DNA of 48,604 bases from Cyclobacteriaceae bacterium (GTDB lineage: Bacteria; Bacteroidota; Bacteroidia; Cytophagales; Cyclobacteriaceae), in NCBI GenBank assembly GCA_015488485.1, contig WFNR01000016.1, forward strand, positions 1 through 48,604, given 5' to 3'. The notes under the pieces were generated by a model. The model worked only from the letters and a program-made list of their open reading frames with translations. It made no database searches and had not been told where the DNA came from. Position numbers and translations under genes: made by a program. Each line of letters opens with the position of its first letter. Positions within the stretch are counted from its first letter, which is position 1. This document shows, one piece after another, positions 8,435 to 18,813 of the stretch.

Positions 8435-9127
8435 TTAATATTTTATTATAAAACAATCCGGATAAGCCGTTTTTACCCGGTCGAGTATTTTTTCTGCTTT
8501 GGCGCGGTTTTTTGCTTTGCCTATCGTCACTTTGTAATACTTAACACCTTGAATTACAGTTGTTTGCACAAAAACAGGTAGTTTGTGCCTGCGGCTCAGC
8601 CTGTCGGTAAGGGCAACCATATTGGCCGATTCGGTAAAACTGCCAACTTGTACGCCATAGCCGGACGGATGTTTACGTCTGGCACTCACCAGATAATAAG
8701 GCTCGGCCGGCAGGTCATTGGCAGCTTCCGGTTTGTCGAGGGTGCTGTAGGCTTTTTTTTCGGGCTCAGGCGAGTTGATAGCCACCAGCTCTACCCGCAC
8801 TACACCTTGCTGAATAAAGTCGAGCTTGCGGGCGGCAGATTTGGACAAATCGATGATTCGCCCTTCTACAAAAGGGCCGCGATCGTTGATGCGTACGGTT
8901 ACCTCCTTGCCATTGTCCAGGTTTTTTACCCGTACCAGGGTACCGAAAGGCAAAGTTCTGTGTGCAGCCGTTAACTTGTTCTGTCGGAACTTCTCACCAC
9001 TGGCCGTCAGGCGCCCTTCAAACTTATCGGCATAGAATGAAGCCAGCCCGGTTTGCCTGAATTGCTGCGCCTGCAGGGCCCCGCTCAGCAATGACACAAT
9101 AAGAATAACCGGAATAGCCTTGTTCAT
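8435..9127 (-). CDS. RlpA-like septal ring lytic transglycosylase with SPOR domain
   Basis: A Sec signal peptide (ends ALQAQ, about residue 21) precedes a double-psi beta-barrel domain. That domain has [33 protein letters not shown] and the RlpA signature [18 protein letters not shown] with the catalytic Asp. The C-terminal 70 residues form a SPOR domain (YGVQVGSF...[16 protein letters not shown]) that binds denuded glycan at the division site. RlpA-type enzymes cleave naked glycan strands during daughter-cell separation. The length (230 residues) fits a minimal RlpA-SPOR protein. It is divergent from guaB. Confidence 0.93.
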   Translation of the reverse strand: MNKAIPVILIVSLLSGALQAQQFRQTGLASFYADKFEGRLTASGEKFRQNKLTAAHRTLPFGTLVRVKNLDNGKEVTVRINDRGPFVEGRIIDLSKSAARKLDFIQQGVVRVELVAINSPEPEKKAYSTLDKPEAANDLPAEPYYLVSARRKHPSGYGVQVGSFTESANMVALTDRLSRRHKLPVFVQTTVIQGVKYYKVTIGKAKNRAKAEKILDRVKTAYPDCFIIKY

Positions 9128-9223
9128 TTTTTCGATAGGTATATTGTCCCTGTCAAAATTTGTTGTTTTTCGTCTGCCAACAAAGAAATCAGCTCATAAA
9201 TTTCGCTTGTCTGCAACAAGTCT

Positions 9224-9231
9224 TATTTTTG
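9224..9231 (+). promoter_or_regulatory. -7 promoter box upstream of guaB (TATTTTTG)
   Basis: TATTTTTG fits TAnnTTTG and lies 33 bases before the guaB ATG. A second weaker box (AATATTTG, about 9252-9259) is too close to the ATG for an ordinary leader. Confidence 0.6.
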
Positions 9232-9245
9232 TCCCGCAAATATGA

Positions 9246-10733
<1,488 letters not shown>

Positions 10734-10757
10734 GCGGGTTGCTCGCCTGAAGCGAAA

Positions 10758-12833
10758 TTGTTGTATCTTCACCCCCTGAAGAAAAGCAGCAATATTTTGT
10801 CGGCCAAGAGCATTATACGGATAGCGCTGGCACTGGCCATATTGGCCTGGCTGGCTATGGTAGCCACCGATATGGTGGTGATTTTCGACCTGCGCAATCC
10901 GGTAAATATGGGCATTGAGCCGCAGGTGCCTAATATTTTCTTTGTAATCTATGTACTGGCTGTTTTTGTCTTTTATAAATACCGGATCGGTGCGGCCCAA
11001 AGCGACAATTTCATCGACCTGCTATGGAAGATTTTCATTACCGGGCTGCTCACCACTATTGTGTCGTTGGCCCTTACCGGGGTGGATGTGGTGCTGGGCG
11101 GCACCCACCTGATTAGCCATCCGCTGGTGGTGGACGTGCTCTACCTGATACGCCTGGGCCTGCTACTGGCGTTTGCCATATCTACTTTCGTAGTGTGGAA
11201 GCGTCTTATTCTATATCAGAAATCGAAACTGCTCCTGCGTGGCTGGATGGTGTTTGAGTATCTGCTGCTGGCTACCCTGCTCAGCATCTTCGTGCCATTC
11301 GATTTCACCCGCTACCTGTTTTTTGTGGTGCTGCCGTTTGCCGTGGTGCTGTCGGGCAATATGAAGTGGGTGGCTTTTCTTAGCTTTAAGCAAAAGTGGA
11401 AAAGCCTGTTGCTGCTGGTGCTTACCCTGCTGTATCTGATTTATTTTTATGTAAATATCAGTGAGATTCGCGGTACGCATCCGTATCTGCAAGTGCCGGG
11501 CAATATGCAGTTTGTTTTGTCGCTGCTGGTGTTTACCGCTCTTTATGCTGTTTTTTCTTTGCTGGTGATCCTGTTTAACCTGCCCACCTCTTCGGTGTTT
11601 GAACAAAAACTGGAGGAGGTGGTGAACTTTCAACGCCTGAGCCAGTCGGTGCAAACCGAGCAGAGCGAAAGCCAGATTTACAATATTTTGCTAAATAGCG
11701 CAGTGCGCGCCACCCAGGCCGATGCTGCCTGGATAGAGGTGAAAATCAACGACAAGGAGAAAATGTTTCGCCACCATATCGGTTCCGAAACCATTATGAA
11801 CATCAAGAATTATTTCAAAAACAGCAAAGGCAACGACCCGTTTATCTTCGATCATCCCGAGCGTCCGGTGCGCCATGCCCGCTCACTGCGTAAGCTGCGT
11901 GGGGTGCCGTTTGCTTCGATGGTGGTCTTTCCGCTGGTAATGAGTGGCGAGCAAACCGGTCTGATTGTATTGCTTAAAGAACTACGCGAAGGGTTTAACC
12001 GCGATTTGATCGATATTGCCCAGACCTTTGTAAACCAGGCCTGTATATCGGTCGAGGGCTTTCGCCTGATGGCCGAGGCCCTGGCTACTGAGCGCTATAA
12101 AGAAGAGCTTAAGATTGCCCAGCGGGTACAGCGCCAGCTTTTGCCGGCTGCACTGCATGGCGGGCCTGATTTTGAGATTGCCGCTTTTTCACAGGCAGCT
12201 GATGAAGTGGGAGGCGACTACTACGATACCTTTCAGATAAATGAACACCAAACAGCCCTGATTATTGGCGATGTTAGTGGCAAGGGCACTTCGGCTGCCT
12301 TTCATATGTCGCAGATGCGCGGTATTTTCCATGGCCTCGCCCAGATGAACCTGCCCCCCGAAGAGTTTTTGCTCAGAGCCAACCGGGCCATTAGCTCGGG
12401 GCTGGACAAGACCTCGTTTATTACCATATCGTACTATGTGATTGACAGTGCGGCCAGGCAGGTAACCTTTGCCCGGGCCGGCCATTGCCCTACCCTGTAT
12501 TACAACTACGAAACCGGCAAGGCCAGCTATTTTACCAACAAAGGCCTGGGGCTGGGCATGGTGCGCAACAAGCAATACAAAAACTATATTCAGTCGCGTA
12601 CGTTTAGCTATAAGCCGGGCGATATTCTACTGCTGTACACCGATGGTATAACCGAAGCCAGAAACCGGCAGGGAGAAGAGTTCGGCTATGAGCGGCTGCT
12701 CAAGCTGGTTGAAAAGCATGCCGGCTTGCCGGCCCACGACATACGGCAACAGCTAATTGATGCCCTCTATGAATTTTGTGGCCACCGCGAACTGGATGAT
12801 GACTATACAGTAATAATCGTGAAGTTTAAATAA
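10758..12833 (+). CDS. SpoIIE/RsbU-type membrane protein phosphatase with GAF domain
   Basis: The long N-terminal half (to about residue 265) contains seven or more hydrophobic segments. A GAF-like domain follows (about 290-430), then a PP2C/SpoIIE phosphatase domain from about 455 to the end. The metal-binding motifs are clear: EVGGDYYD, IIGDVSGKGTSAAF, LLLYTDGITEA and the terminal DDDYTVIIVKF. Such phosphatases dephosphorylate a STAS anti-sigma antagonist, and a STAS gene follows two bases later. The N-terminus is uncertain: the frame opens at TTG 10758, but TTGTATCTTCA there resembles a promoter box, so initiation at a later CTG or TTG is possible. The signal sensed is unknown. Confidence 0.9.
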   Translation: MLYLHPLKKSSNILSAKSIIRIALALAILAWLAMVATDMVVIFDLRNPVNMGIEPQVPNIFFVIYVLAVFVFYKYRIGAAQSDNFIDLLWKIFITGLLTTIVSLALTGVDVVLGGTHLISHPLVVDVLYLIRLGLLLAFAISTFVVWKRLILYQKSKLLLRGWMVFEYLLLATLLSIFVPFDFTRYLFFVVLPFAVVLSGNMKWVAFLSFKQKWKSLLLLVLTLLYLIYFYVNISEIRGTHPYLQVPGNMQFVLSLLVFTALYAVFSLLVILFNLPTSSVFEQKLEEVVNFQRLSQSVQTEQSESQIYNILLNSAVRATQADAAWIEVKINDKEKMFRHHIGSETIMNIKNYFKNSKGNDPFIFDHPERPVRHARSLRKLRGVPFASMVVFPLVMSGEQTGLIVLLKELREGFNRDLIDIAQTFVNQACISVEGFRLMAEALATERYKEELKIAQRVQRQLLPAALHGGPDFEIAAFSQAADEVGGDYYDTFQINEHQTALIIGDVSGKGTSAAFHMSQMRGIFHGLAQMNLPPEEFLLRANRAISSGLDKTSFITISYYVIDSAARQVTFARAGHCPTLYYNYETGKASYFTNKGLGLGMVRNKQYKNYIQSRTFSYKPGDILLLYTDGITEARNRQGEEFGYERLLKLVEKHAGLPAHDIRQQLIDALYEFCGHRELDDDYTVIIVKFK

Positions 12834-12835
12834 AT

Positions 12836-13174
12836 ATGGTAGATATTCAAACGATACGGGATGACGGCTATACGGTGTTGAAAATACAGGGAGAAGTGGA
12901 TGCCAGTTCTTCCATTCAGCTCGATGAAGCATTGGCAGAGTTGATAGCTGCACAGCCACCAGCTATTCTGGTAGATTGTACCGGTCTGCAGTATATTTCT
13001 TCGGCCGGGCTGGGCGTGTTTATGTCTTATATCGAAGAGCTCGACAGCAAGCAGATAAAGATGGTGCTGTTTGGCCTGAGCGACAAGGTGCGTCATGTAT
13101 TTGATATACTGGGGCTTGACCAGCTCTTGCAACTAGTAGATAGCCAGGAAGAAGCCAAAGCACTGCTTACATGA
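12836..13174 (+). CDS. STAS-domain anti-sigma factor antagonist
   Basis: This 112-residue protein is a single STAS domain. The segment LQYISSAGLGVF at 51-62 carries the usual phospho-acceptor Ser (Ser55 or Ser56). In this family the phosphorylated form is inactive, and dephosphorylation lets it bind the partner HATPase. It is two bases downstream of the SpoIIE-type phosphatase and its stop overlaps the kinase gene by four bases, which is the classical gene order of a partner-switching module. Confidence 0.93.
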   Translation: MVDIQTIRDDGYTVLKIQGEVDASSSIQLDEALAELIAAQPPAILVDCTGLQYISSAGLGVFMSYIEELDSKQIKMVLFGLSDKVRHVFDILGLDQLLQLVDSQEEAKALLT

Positions 13175-13590
13175 AAACCCGCATATCCGTACCGTGCCTC
13201 AAGACCAACCTGCAGCGTATCCGGCAGTTTATTGTAAAAACGCTGCGTACCCAGCAATTGCCGGAGCTGGATATCCATGCTATGGTACTGGCCGTAGATG
13301 AGGTATGCGCCAACCTGATGATTCATGCCAACAAATGCTCGCCCCGGCACTCTATCGAAGTAAATATCGACCTGAGCGATTCGCAAAAAGTGGTGTTCGA
13401 TATCATTGACCATAGCCAGGGCTTCGACATCCGCCAGCACCCCGACCCTGATTTGCAGGAGATTATTAAAAACCGCAGAAAGGGCGGGCTGGGTCTTATG
13501 CTGGTTAAGCGTATCATGGATGATATCGATTTTGAAGTAAAAGACAACCAGGCCATAGTACGTCTGGCCAAGCACCTGCCCGGGCGTTAG
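13171..13590 (+). CDS. RsbW/SpoIIAB-like serine kinase (HATPase_c_2), anti-sigma-type regulator
   Basis: The 139-residue protein is a GHKL ATP-binding domain without a sensor or histidine box. The N box is VDEVCANLMIHAN (about 41-53), G1 is FDIIDHSQGFD, and G2 is GGLGLMLVKRIMDD (about 110-123). Homologues phosphorylate a STAS partner and sequester a target such as a sigma factor. Start and stop codons overlap with the STAS gene. No sigma factor gene lies in the window, so the output target is unknown. Confidence 0.9.
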   Translation: MKTRISVPCLKTNLQRIRQFIVKTLRTQQLPELDIHAMVLAVDEVCANLMIHANKCSPRHSIEVNIDLSDSQKVVFDIIDHSQGFDIRQHPDPDLQEIIKNRRKGGLGLMLVKRIMDDIDFEVKDNQAIVRLAKHLPGR

Positions 13591-13623
13591 GCATCCGGTA
13601 TGTGGCATTTCACCCTATTCGGT

Positions 13624-13631
13624 TATTTTTG
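13624..13631 (+). promoter_or_regulatory. -7 promoter box upstream of the PPIase operon (TATTTTTG)
   Basis: TATTTTTG matches TAnnTTTG and lies 44 bases before the ATG of the first PPIase gene, after the kinase stop. Confidence 0.6.
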
Positions 13632-13674
13632 TCGCCATGCCGTGCCGTTGGCCGGCAAATTGTTTTAAAAACCG

Positions 13675-15633
13675 ATGAAAAAAAACCTGCCAATCATATT
13701 TTTAGCCATTCTTGCTACTGCCTGTGGTATTCTCAATATAGGTGGCAACAAAGAGCAGGAACCCCTGCTAACGGTAAATCATGAGCCTGTGTATGCTGGT
13801 GAGTTTATCTATGCTTTCAACAAAAACCGGCCGGCCGACTCGACAGTAACCCGTCAGGCCATTGATGACTACCTGGAACTATATGTCAATTTTAAACTGA
13901 AGGTAGCAGAAGCAAAAGCACGTGGCCTGGACACTACGGCTGCTTTTCGTCAGGAGTACAGCACCTATCTGGAGCAACTGCAAGGCAGCTACCTGAAGAG
14001 CCCGGAAGTTACCGATTCGTTGGTACAGCAGGCTTTTGAGCGCTTACAAACCGAGGTGCGTGCCTCACATATTCTTATCAAGGTGGAGGAGAATGCCCTG
14101 CCTGCCGATACCCTGGCAGCCTACAACAAGGCTTTGGCTATCCGCGACAGTCTGCTGCAGGGGCAGTCTTTTGAGAAAATGGCCATGCTGTACTCCGAAG
14201 ACCCCTCGGCACGGCAAAACAAGGGCGATCTGGGTTATTTTACTACCTTGCAAATGGTGTATCCGTTTGAAAATGCCGCCTACGGCACTCCGGTAGGCCA
14301 GGTGTCGCTGCCGGTGCGCACCCGCTTCGGTTACCACCTGATCAAGGTTACCGGGCAGCGTCCTAACCGCGGTAAGGTGCGGGTGGCCCACATCATGCTG
14401 CGCCACAGTCCCGAGGCCCGCGACCGTATATTCGATATCTATGATCAACTGCAGGGTGGTGCCGATTGGGATGAGCTCTGCCGGCAATACTCGCAAGACA
14501 GCCGCTCGGCTGCCAAGGGTGGGGAGCTGCCGCCCTTTAGCTATCGCCAGGTGGTAGAGCCGTTTGCCAAAGCGGCTTTTGCCCTGGATAAGCCGGGGGA
14601 GATCTCCGACCCGGTAGAGACACGCTACGGATGGCATATCATTAAGCTGTTGGAAAAACTGCCGGTAAGTGATTTTGCTGCCAATGAGAGCCGCCTGCGT
14701 GCCCAGGTCAGCCGCGACAGCCGCTCCACCCTGAGCCGCCAACTGTTGCTCGATAAACTGGCGCGTGAGAATAAGCTACAGGAATTTGGCGAAAACATTG
14801 AGGCAATTGTCAACCCGGGTAATCATCGTTTTGTAAAAGAAAAGTGGTTGTGGCAACATGACTCATTGGCAAACTTGCCACTCTTTGCCATAGGCGATTC
14901 GCTCTATACGGCAGCCGGTCTTTACGAGCAAATAGCCAGCGACAAGCACCAGCAAAATACGCGCGACTATCTGTTTAAGGCTTATAAAAAATACCGTGAC
15001 GAGTCCCTGGTGGCTTATGAAAAAGCACACCTGGCCGACAAATACCCCGAATATCGCTACTTGGAACGCGAGTATTACGAAGGCATCTTGCTGTTTACCA
15101 TTATGGAGCAGGAGGTATGGCAAAAAGCAGCTTCGGATACAGCCGGCTTGCGGGCTTACTACCAGGCCCACAGCGCTGCCTATGTCGATACCGGCCGCTG
15201 GCAGGTAGCTGTCTTTACCGCCCCTGATGAGCAGGTCATAGACTCGGTAGCGGCTGCCCTGCCCGATGCGCAGGCCTTTGCCCGCTGGCCGCTGGCTGAA
15301 AAACAGCAACTTATGCAGGGCAACAATGGCACAACTGAGCTATCTTTGCGGCTTGATACCGGCATATATGAAGCAGCAAGCCATCCGGTATTACAAAAAC
15401 TCAGCCGGCCGTTTGAAACAGCCCGCACCAATACGCAGCAAGGTTATCATTACGTGATCTTGCTGCGCAATCCCGATGAACCGCCACCACTTAGCCAGGT
15501 AAAAGGGCAAGTGGTAGCCGCCTATCAGGAAGAGCTGGAACGCAACTGGGGGGCAGAGCTGCGACAAAAATATGAGGTAGCAATAAACCGGAAAGTCCTG
15601 GAAGATGTTTACAAAAAACTTGCGGACAAGTAG
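13675..15633 (+). CDS. Periplasmic peptidyl-prolyl isomerase lipoprotein with two parvulin domains
   Basis: The 652-residue protein has a lipoprotein signal (LATACG, Cys at about 17) and a SurA/PpiD-like helical N-terminal part. Two parvulin (rotamase) domains follow, at about 125-225 (RASHILIKV...YSEDPSARQNKGDLGYF...FGYHLIKV) and 235-330 (VRVAHIMLRHS...GGELPPF...YGWHIIKLLEK). A long C-terminal region resembles no named domain. It probably assists folding of outer-membrane proteins. It is the first of three overlapping genes; its stop lies inside the start of the next gene (29-base overlap), implying coupled translation. Confidence 0.9.
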   Translation: MKKNLPIIFLAILATACGILNIGGNKEQEPLLTVNHEPVYAGEFIYAFNKNRPADSTVTRQAIDDYLELYVNFKLKVAEAKARGLDTTAAFRQEYSTYLEQLQGSYLKSPEVTDSLVQQAFERLQTEVRASHILIKVEENALPADTLAAYNKALAIRDSLLQGQSFEKMAMLYSEDPSARQNKGDLGYFTTLQMVYPFENAAYGTPVGQVSLPVRTRFGYHLIKVTGQRPNRGKVRVAHIMLRHSPEARDRIFDIYDQLQGGADWDELCRQYSQDSRSAAKGGELPPFSYRQVVEPFAKAAFALDKPGEISDPVETRYGWHIIKLLEKLPVSDFAANESRLRAQVSRDSRSTLSRQLLLDKLARENKLQEFGENIEAIVNPGNHRFVKEKWLWQHDSLANLPLFAIGDSLYTAAGLYEQIASDKHQQNTRDYLFKAYKKYRDESLVAYEKAHLADKYPEYRYLEREYYEGILLFTIMEQEVWQKAASDTAGLRAYYQAHSAAYVDTGRWQVAVFTAPDEQVIDSVAAALPDAQAFARWPLAEKQQLMQGNNGTTELSLRLDTGIYEAASHPVLQKLSRPFETARTNTQQGYHYVILLRNPDEPPPLSQVKGQVVAAYQEELERNWGAELRQKYEVAINRKVLEDVYKKLADK

Positions 15634-16498
15634 TCTTTTTATCTGGCTGACAGCCTTTTTTTTGCTGGCCGGTTGCGACCTGGTAAAGGTCAAAGACCGC
15701 CAGCAGATAGCTGCGGAAAAGATAAAACCCATAGCCCGTGTAAATGACCATTACCTTTACCCGGCCGACCTGGCCGGCATCATACCGTCCGGGGCCAGCC
15801 CCGAGGACAGCGCCAACCTGGCCCGCTCCTACATCAATAACTGGATAGAGAAACAATTGCTGATAGACGAAGCGCTGGCCAAGATCGATTTTGACGAAGC
15901 CGAGATACAGCGCAAAATACTCAACTACCGCTATAGCCTGATAGCCTATGAATACAAATCGTTTTACGTGCGGCAAAACCTGAACACAGAGGTTAGCGAT
16001 GAAGAAATTAAAGCTTACTACGAGGCCAACCTTGATAATTTTCCCCTGAAGCAAAATATTATTCGCGGGCGCTTTATCCGCCTGCCCAAGGAGGCTCCTG
16101 GTCAGGATATTGTCAAGCGCCTGATTTTTACCACCCGCCCGGAAAAACTGGAAAAATTGCGTACCTATTGTTTCAGCAATGCGTTGTCTTATATACTGGA
16201 AGACTCCGTATGGCTAAATTTTGACGAAATAATACAGAATACGCCCCTGGCGGAAGTATCTAACAAAGTAAACTTTTTGAGACGTACCCGCTATTCCGAA
16301 ACCGAAGACGATACCTCGAAGTATTATCTGATGATTCGTGAATATAAAATAACCGATGATATTGCACCTCTGGAGGTGGTGCGCGACCAGATAGTGGATA
16401 TCATTATAAACAAAAGAAAAGTAGCCCTGGCACGGCAACTGGAAAAAGAAGTGTATGACAAAGCCCGACAAAACAATGCGTTTGAAATATATCAGTAA
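15605..16498 (+). CDS. SurA-N-like periplasmic chaperone lipoprotein lacking a clear PPIase domain
   Basis: This 297-residue lipoprotein (LLAGC, Cys at about 24) shows a SurA/PpiC-type N-terminal chaperone region: ARVNDHYLYPADL, then helical YINNWIEKQLLIDEAL and VSDEEIKAYYEAN. Where a parvulin domain should follow, the conserved HIL and GGDLG-type motifs are missing. It lies between two genuine PPIases and overlaps both, so it likely acts in the same outer-membrane protein folding pathway as a non-catalytic member. Function is inferred from position and N-terminal resemblance. Confidence 0.75.
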   Translation: MFTKNLRTSSLFIWLTAFFLLAGCDLVKVKDRQQIAAEKIKPIARVNDHYLYPADLAGIIPSGASPEDSANLARSYINNWIEKQLLIDEALAKIDFDEAEIQRKILNYRYSLIAYEYKSFYVRQNLNTEVSDEEIKAYYEANLDNFPLKQNIIRGRFIRLPKEAPGQDIVKRLIFTTRPEKLEKLRTYCFSNALSYILEDSVWLNFDEIIQNTPLAEVSNKVNFLRRTRYSETEDDTSKYYLMIREYKITDDIAPLEVVRDQIVDIIINKRKVALARQLEKEVYDKARQNNAFEIYQ

Positions 16499-17834
16499 AT
16501 ACATATGGCTGCTCTTGCTGTGGCCACTGGCCGCTGTGGCCCAGGAAGAAGGGCCGATCATCGATAAGGTGGCAGCCAAGGTGGACAACTACATTATCCT
16601 TAAATCGGAAATAGAGTACGCCTATCTCGACCTTTCGGCCCGCGGTGCCCTGCGTGGCCCGGACCCCAAATGTCAGGTATTGCAAACCCTAATCACCCAG
16701 AAGATGCTGCTGGCAGTGGCTGAAATAGACTCGGTGGAGGTTTCGGATATACAGGTAGATGCCGAACTGAACAACCGTATGCAGTATTTTATTGCCCAGA
16801 CCGGTGGCGATGTAGCCGCACTGGAAGAATTTTACGGTAAAAGCATCGATCAGATAAAGGCCGAAATGCGCGATGATATGCGCGAGCAACTGATAGCCGA
16901 TAAAATGCGCAGCAAGATTTCCGAGGAGGTAACCATTACCCCGGCCGAAGTCAGGAAGTTCTTTAACCGCATACCCAAAGACAGCCTGCCGTTTTTCTCG
17001 GAAGAAGTGGAGGTAGCCCAAATCGTTAAGATAGCCCGTATAGGCAAAGAGCAAAAACTAAAGGTAATCACCAAGCTTAATGAGATAAGGGACGCCATTC
17101 TGAATGGCGCTGACTTCGGCACCATGGCCGAAATGTACTCGATGGACCCGGGTTCGGCCCAGAATGGCGGTGAGCTGCCGGGCTGGTACTCGCGCGGGCA
17201 ATTGGCGCCCGAGTACGAAGCGGCAGTGTTTAAACTAAAGCCGGGAGAGATATCCGAACCGGTAGAAACCGACTTCGGTTTTCACATCATCCAGTTGCTT
17301 GAGCGCAGAGGTAATGAATTCCGTACCCGCCATATTCTGATCACCCCTTCTTCTTCCGACCTGGATATTGAGTACACCATCCATCAGCTCGATAGTGTGC
17401 GCCAGGTGATACTGAGCGGAGAAAAAACTTTTGAAGAGGTAGCCAAGGATTTTTCCGATGACAAAATGTCGGCCCCGAGCGGTGGTTTTTTCCTTAACAA
17501 CAACGGCTCTACCCGTATCCCGGTCGATCAGCTCGACCCTACGGTATATTTCACCATCGACACCATGAAGGTGGGTGATATCAGCCCGCCCATCCAGTTC
17601 CGGATGCCTACCGGCCAGGAGGCGGTGCGAATCATATATTTTAAATCGAAAATACCCCCGCACCAGGCCAACCTGAAAACCGACTGGCAGAAAATACAGG
17701 AGGCGGCCCTCAAGGAGAAGAAAAGCCGGGCCGAACAGGAATGGGTAAAAGAGGCCATCGACCGGGTTTATATTGAGTTGGATGAGGAATATAAAAGGTG
17801 TAAATTATTCGGCCTGAAAAACAGACAATTTTAA
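16476..17834 (+). CDS. SurA-type periplasmic chaperone/peptidyl-prolyl isomerase
   Basis: The 452-residue protein has a signal peptide (ends AAVAQ), a SurA N-terminal domain (VDNYIILKSEIEYAYL), and two parvulin-like domains. The first (about 165-275) has VAQIVKIARIG, MDPGSAQNGGELPGWY and FGFHIIQLLERRG. The second (about 280-390) starts RTRHILITPS and has SGGFF. SurA escorts outer-membrane proteins through the periplasm. I chose ATG 16476 because it puts the signal peptide at the N-terminus; the frame opens 21 bases earlier. It overlaps the preceding gene by 23 bases and precedes moxR by 10. Confidence 0.92.
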   Translation: MRLKYISKYIWLLLLWPLAAVAQEEGPIIDKVAAKVDNYIILKSEIEYAYLDLSARGALRGPDPKCQVLQTLITQKMLLAVAEIDSVEVSDIQVDAELNNRMQYFIAQTGGDVAALEEFYGKSIDQIKAEMRDDMREQLIADKMRSKISEEVTITPAEVRKFFNRIPKDSLPFFSEEVEVAQIVKIARIGKEQKLKVITKLNEIRDAILNGADFGTMAEMYSMDPGSAQNGGELPGWYSRGQLAPEYEAAVFKLKPGEISEPVETDFGFHIIQLLERRGNEFRTRHILITPSSSDLDIEYTIHQLDSVRQVILSGEKTFEEVAKDFSDDKMSAPSGGFFLNNNGSTRIPVDQLDPTVYFTIDTMKVGDISPPIQFRMPTGQEAVRIIYFKSKIPPHQANLKTDWQKIQEAALKEKKSRAEQEWVKEAIDRVYIELDEEYKRCKLFGLKNRQF

Positions 17835-17844
17835 CCATCAGATA

Positions 17845-18810
17845 ATGACTACCTATAAATCGGATGTAGAGGCGGCCGATGCTCTGGCAGCCGCTTATGA
17901 AAAGCTAAAGGCTGAGATAGGCAAAAAAATCATCGGCCAGCAGGAAACGGTAGAGCAACTGCTGCTATCTGTTTTTTGTCAGGGGCATTCGCTGCTTATA
18001 GGTGTGCCGGGCCTGGCCAAAACACTGCTCATCCAGACACTGGCCCAGGTTCTCGATTTGTCATTCAGCCGCATCCAGTTTACCCCCGACCTGATGCCCT
18101 CGGATATCCTGGGGGCCGAAACGCTCGATAAGGAACGAAACTTCCGTTTTATCAAGGGGCCCATTTTTGCCAACATCATTCTGGCTGATGAAATCAACCG
18201 TACCCCACCAAAAACCCAGTCGGCCTTGCTGGAGGCCATGCAGGAGTACAGCGTAACCATAGCCGGCAAGAAGTACCCGCTGGAGAAGCCTTTTTTTGTG
18301 CTGGCCACGCAAAACCCCATTGAGCAGGAAGGCACCTATCCGCTGCCGGAAGCACAGCTCGATCGTTTTTTCTTTAACATTCACCTCGACTACCCCGATT
18401 TTGAAAGCGAAACAGCCATTGCCAAGGCTACTACGGCCGAGGCTACCCCTGACCCCGAGCATGTGCTGGATGGCCCACAGATCATAGCTTTTCAGCAACT
18501 GGTGCGCAAGACACCGGTTACCGACAATGTGGTAGAGTATGCCGTGGGGCTGGTGCACAAACTGCGCCCCGGCACCCCGGCTGCCAGCGCCATGGCCAAC
18601 GAATATCTCGAGTGGGGGGCCGGGCCGCGTGCTTCACAGACCTTGATACTGGCAGCCAAATGCCACGCCTTGCTGCATGGCAAGTACTCGCCCGATATGG
18701 AAGATGTGCAGGCCATAGCTATACCCGCCTTGCGGCACCGGCTGGTGCGCAACTTCAAAGCCGAAGCCGAAGGATTAACCCTTGAAAAAATAATCAGGGA
18801 ACACCTGTAA
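17845..18810 (+). CDS. MoxR-family AAA+ ATPase
   Basis: The 321-residue protein has a Walker A motif GVPGLAKT (residues 53-60), Walker B IILADEINRTPPKTQSALLEAM, the sensor segment LATQNPIEQEGTYPLPEAQLDRF, and a C-terminal lid domain. MoxR ATPases act as chaperones that help assemble or activate partner complexes, usually encoded next to DUF58 and VWA-domain genes. Those partners are absent here: the gene sits at the end of the SurA operon and meets a convergent gene. It may therefore serve the folding operon or partners elsewhere. Confidence 0.93.
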   Translation: MTTYKSDVEAADALAAAYEKLKAEIGKKIIGQQETVEQLLLSVFCQGHSLLIGVPGLAKTLLIQTLAQVLDLSFSRIQFTPDLMPSDILGAETLDKERNFRFIKGPIFANIILADEINRTPPKTQSALLEAMQEYSVTIAGKKYPLEKPFFVLATQNPIEQEGTYPLPEAQLDRFFFNIHLDYPDFESETAIAKATTAEATPDPEHVLDGPQIIAFQQLVRKTPVTDNVVEYAVGLVHKLRPGTPAASAMANEYLEWGAGPRASQTLILAAKCHALLHGKYSPDMEDVQAIAIPALRHRLVRNFKAEAEGLTLEKIIREHL

Positions 18811-18813
18811 AGA

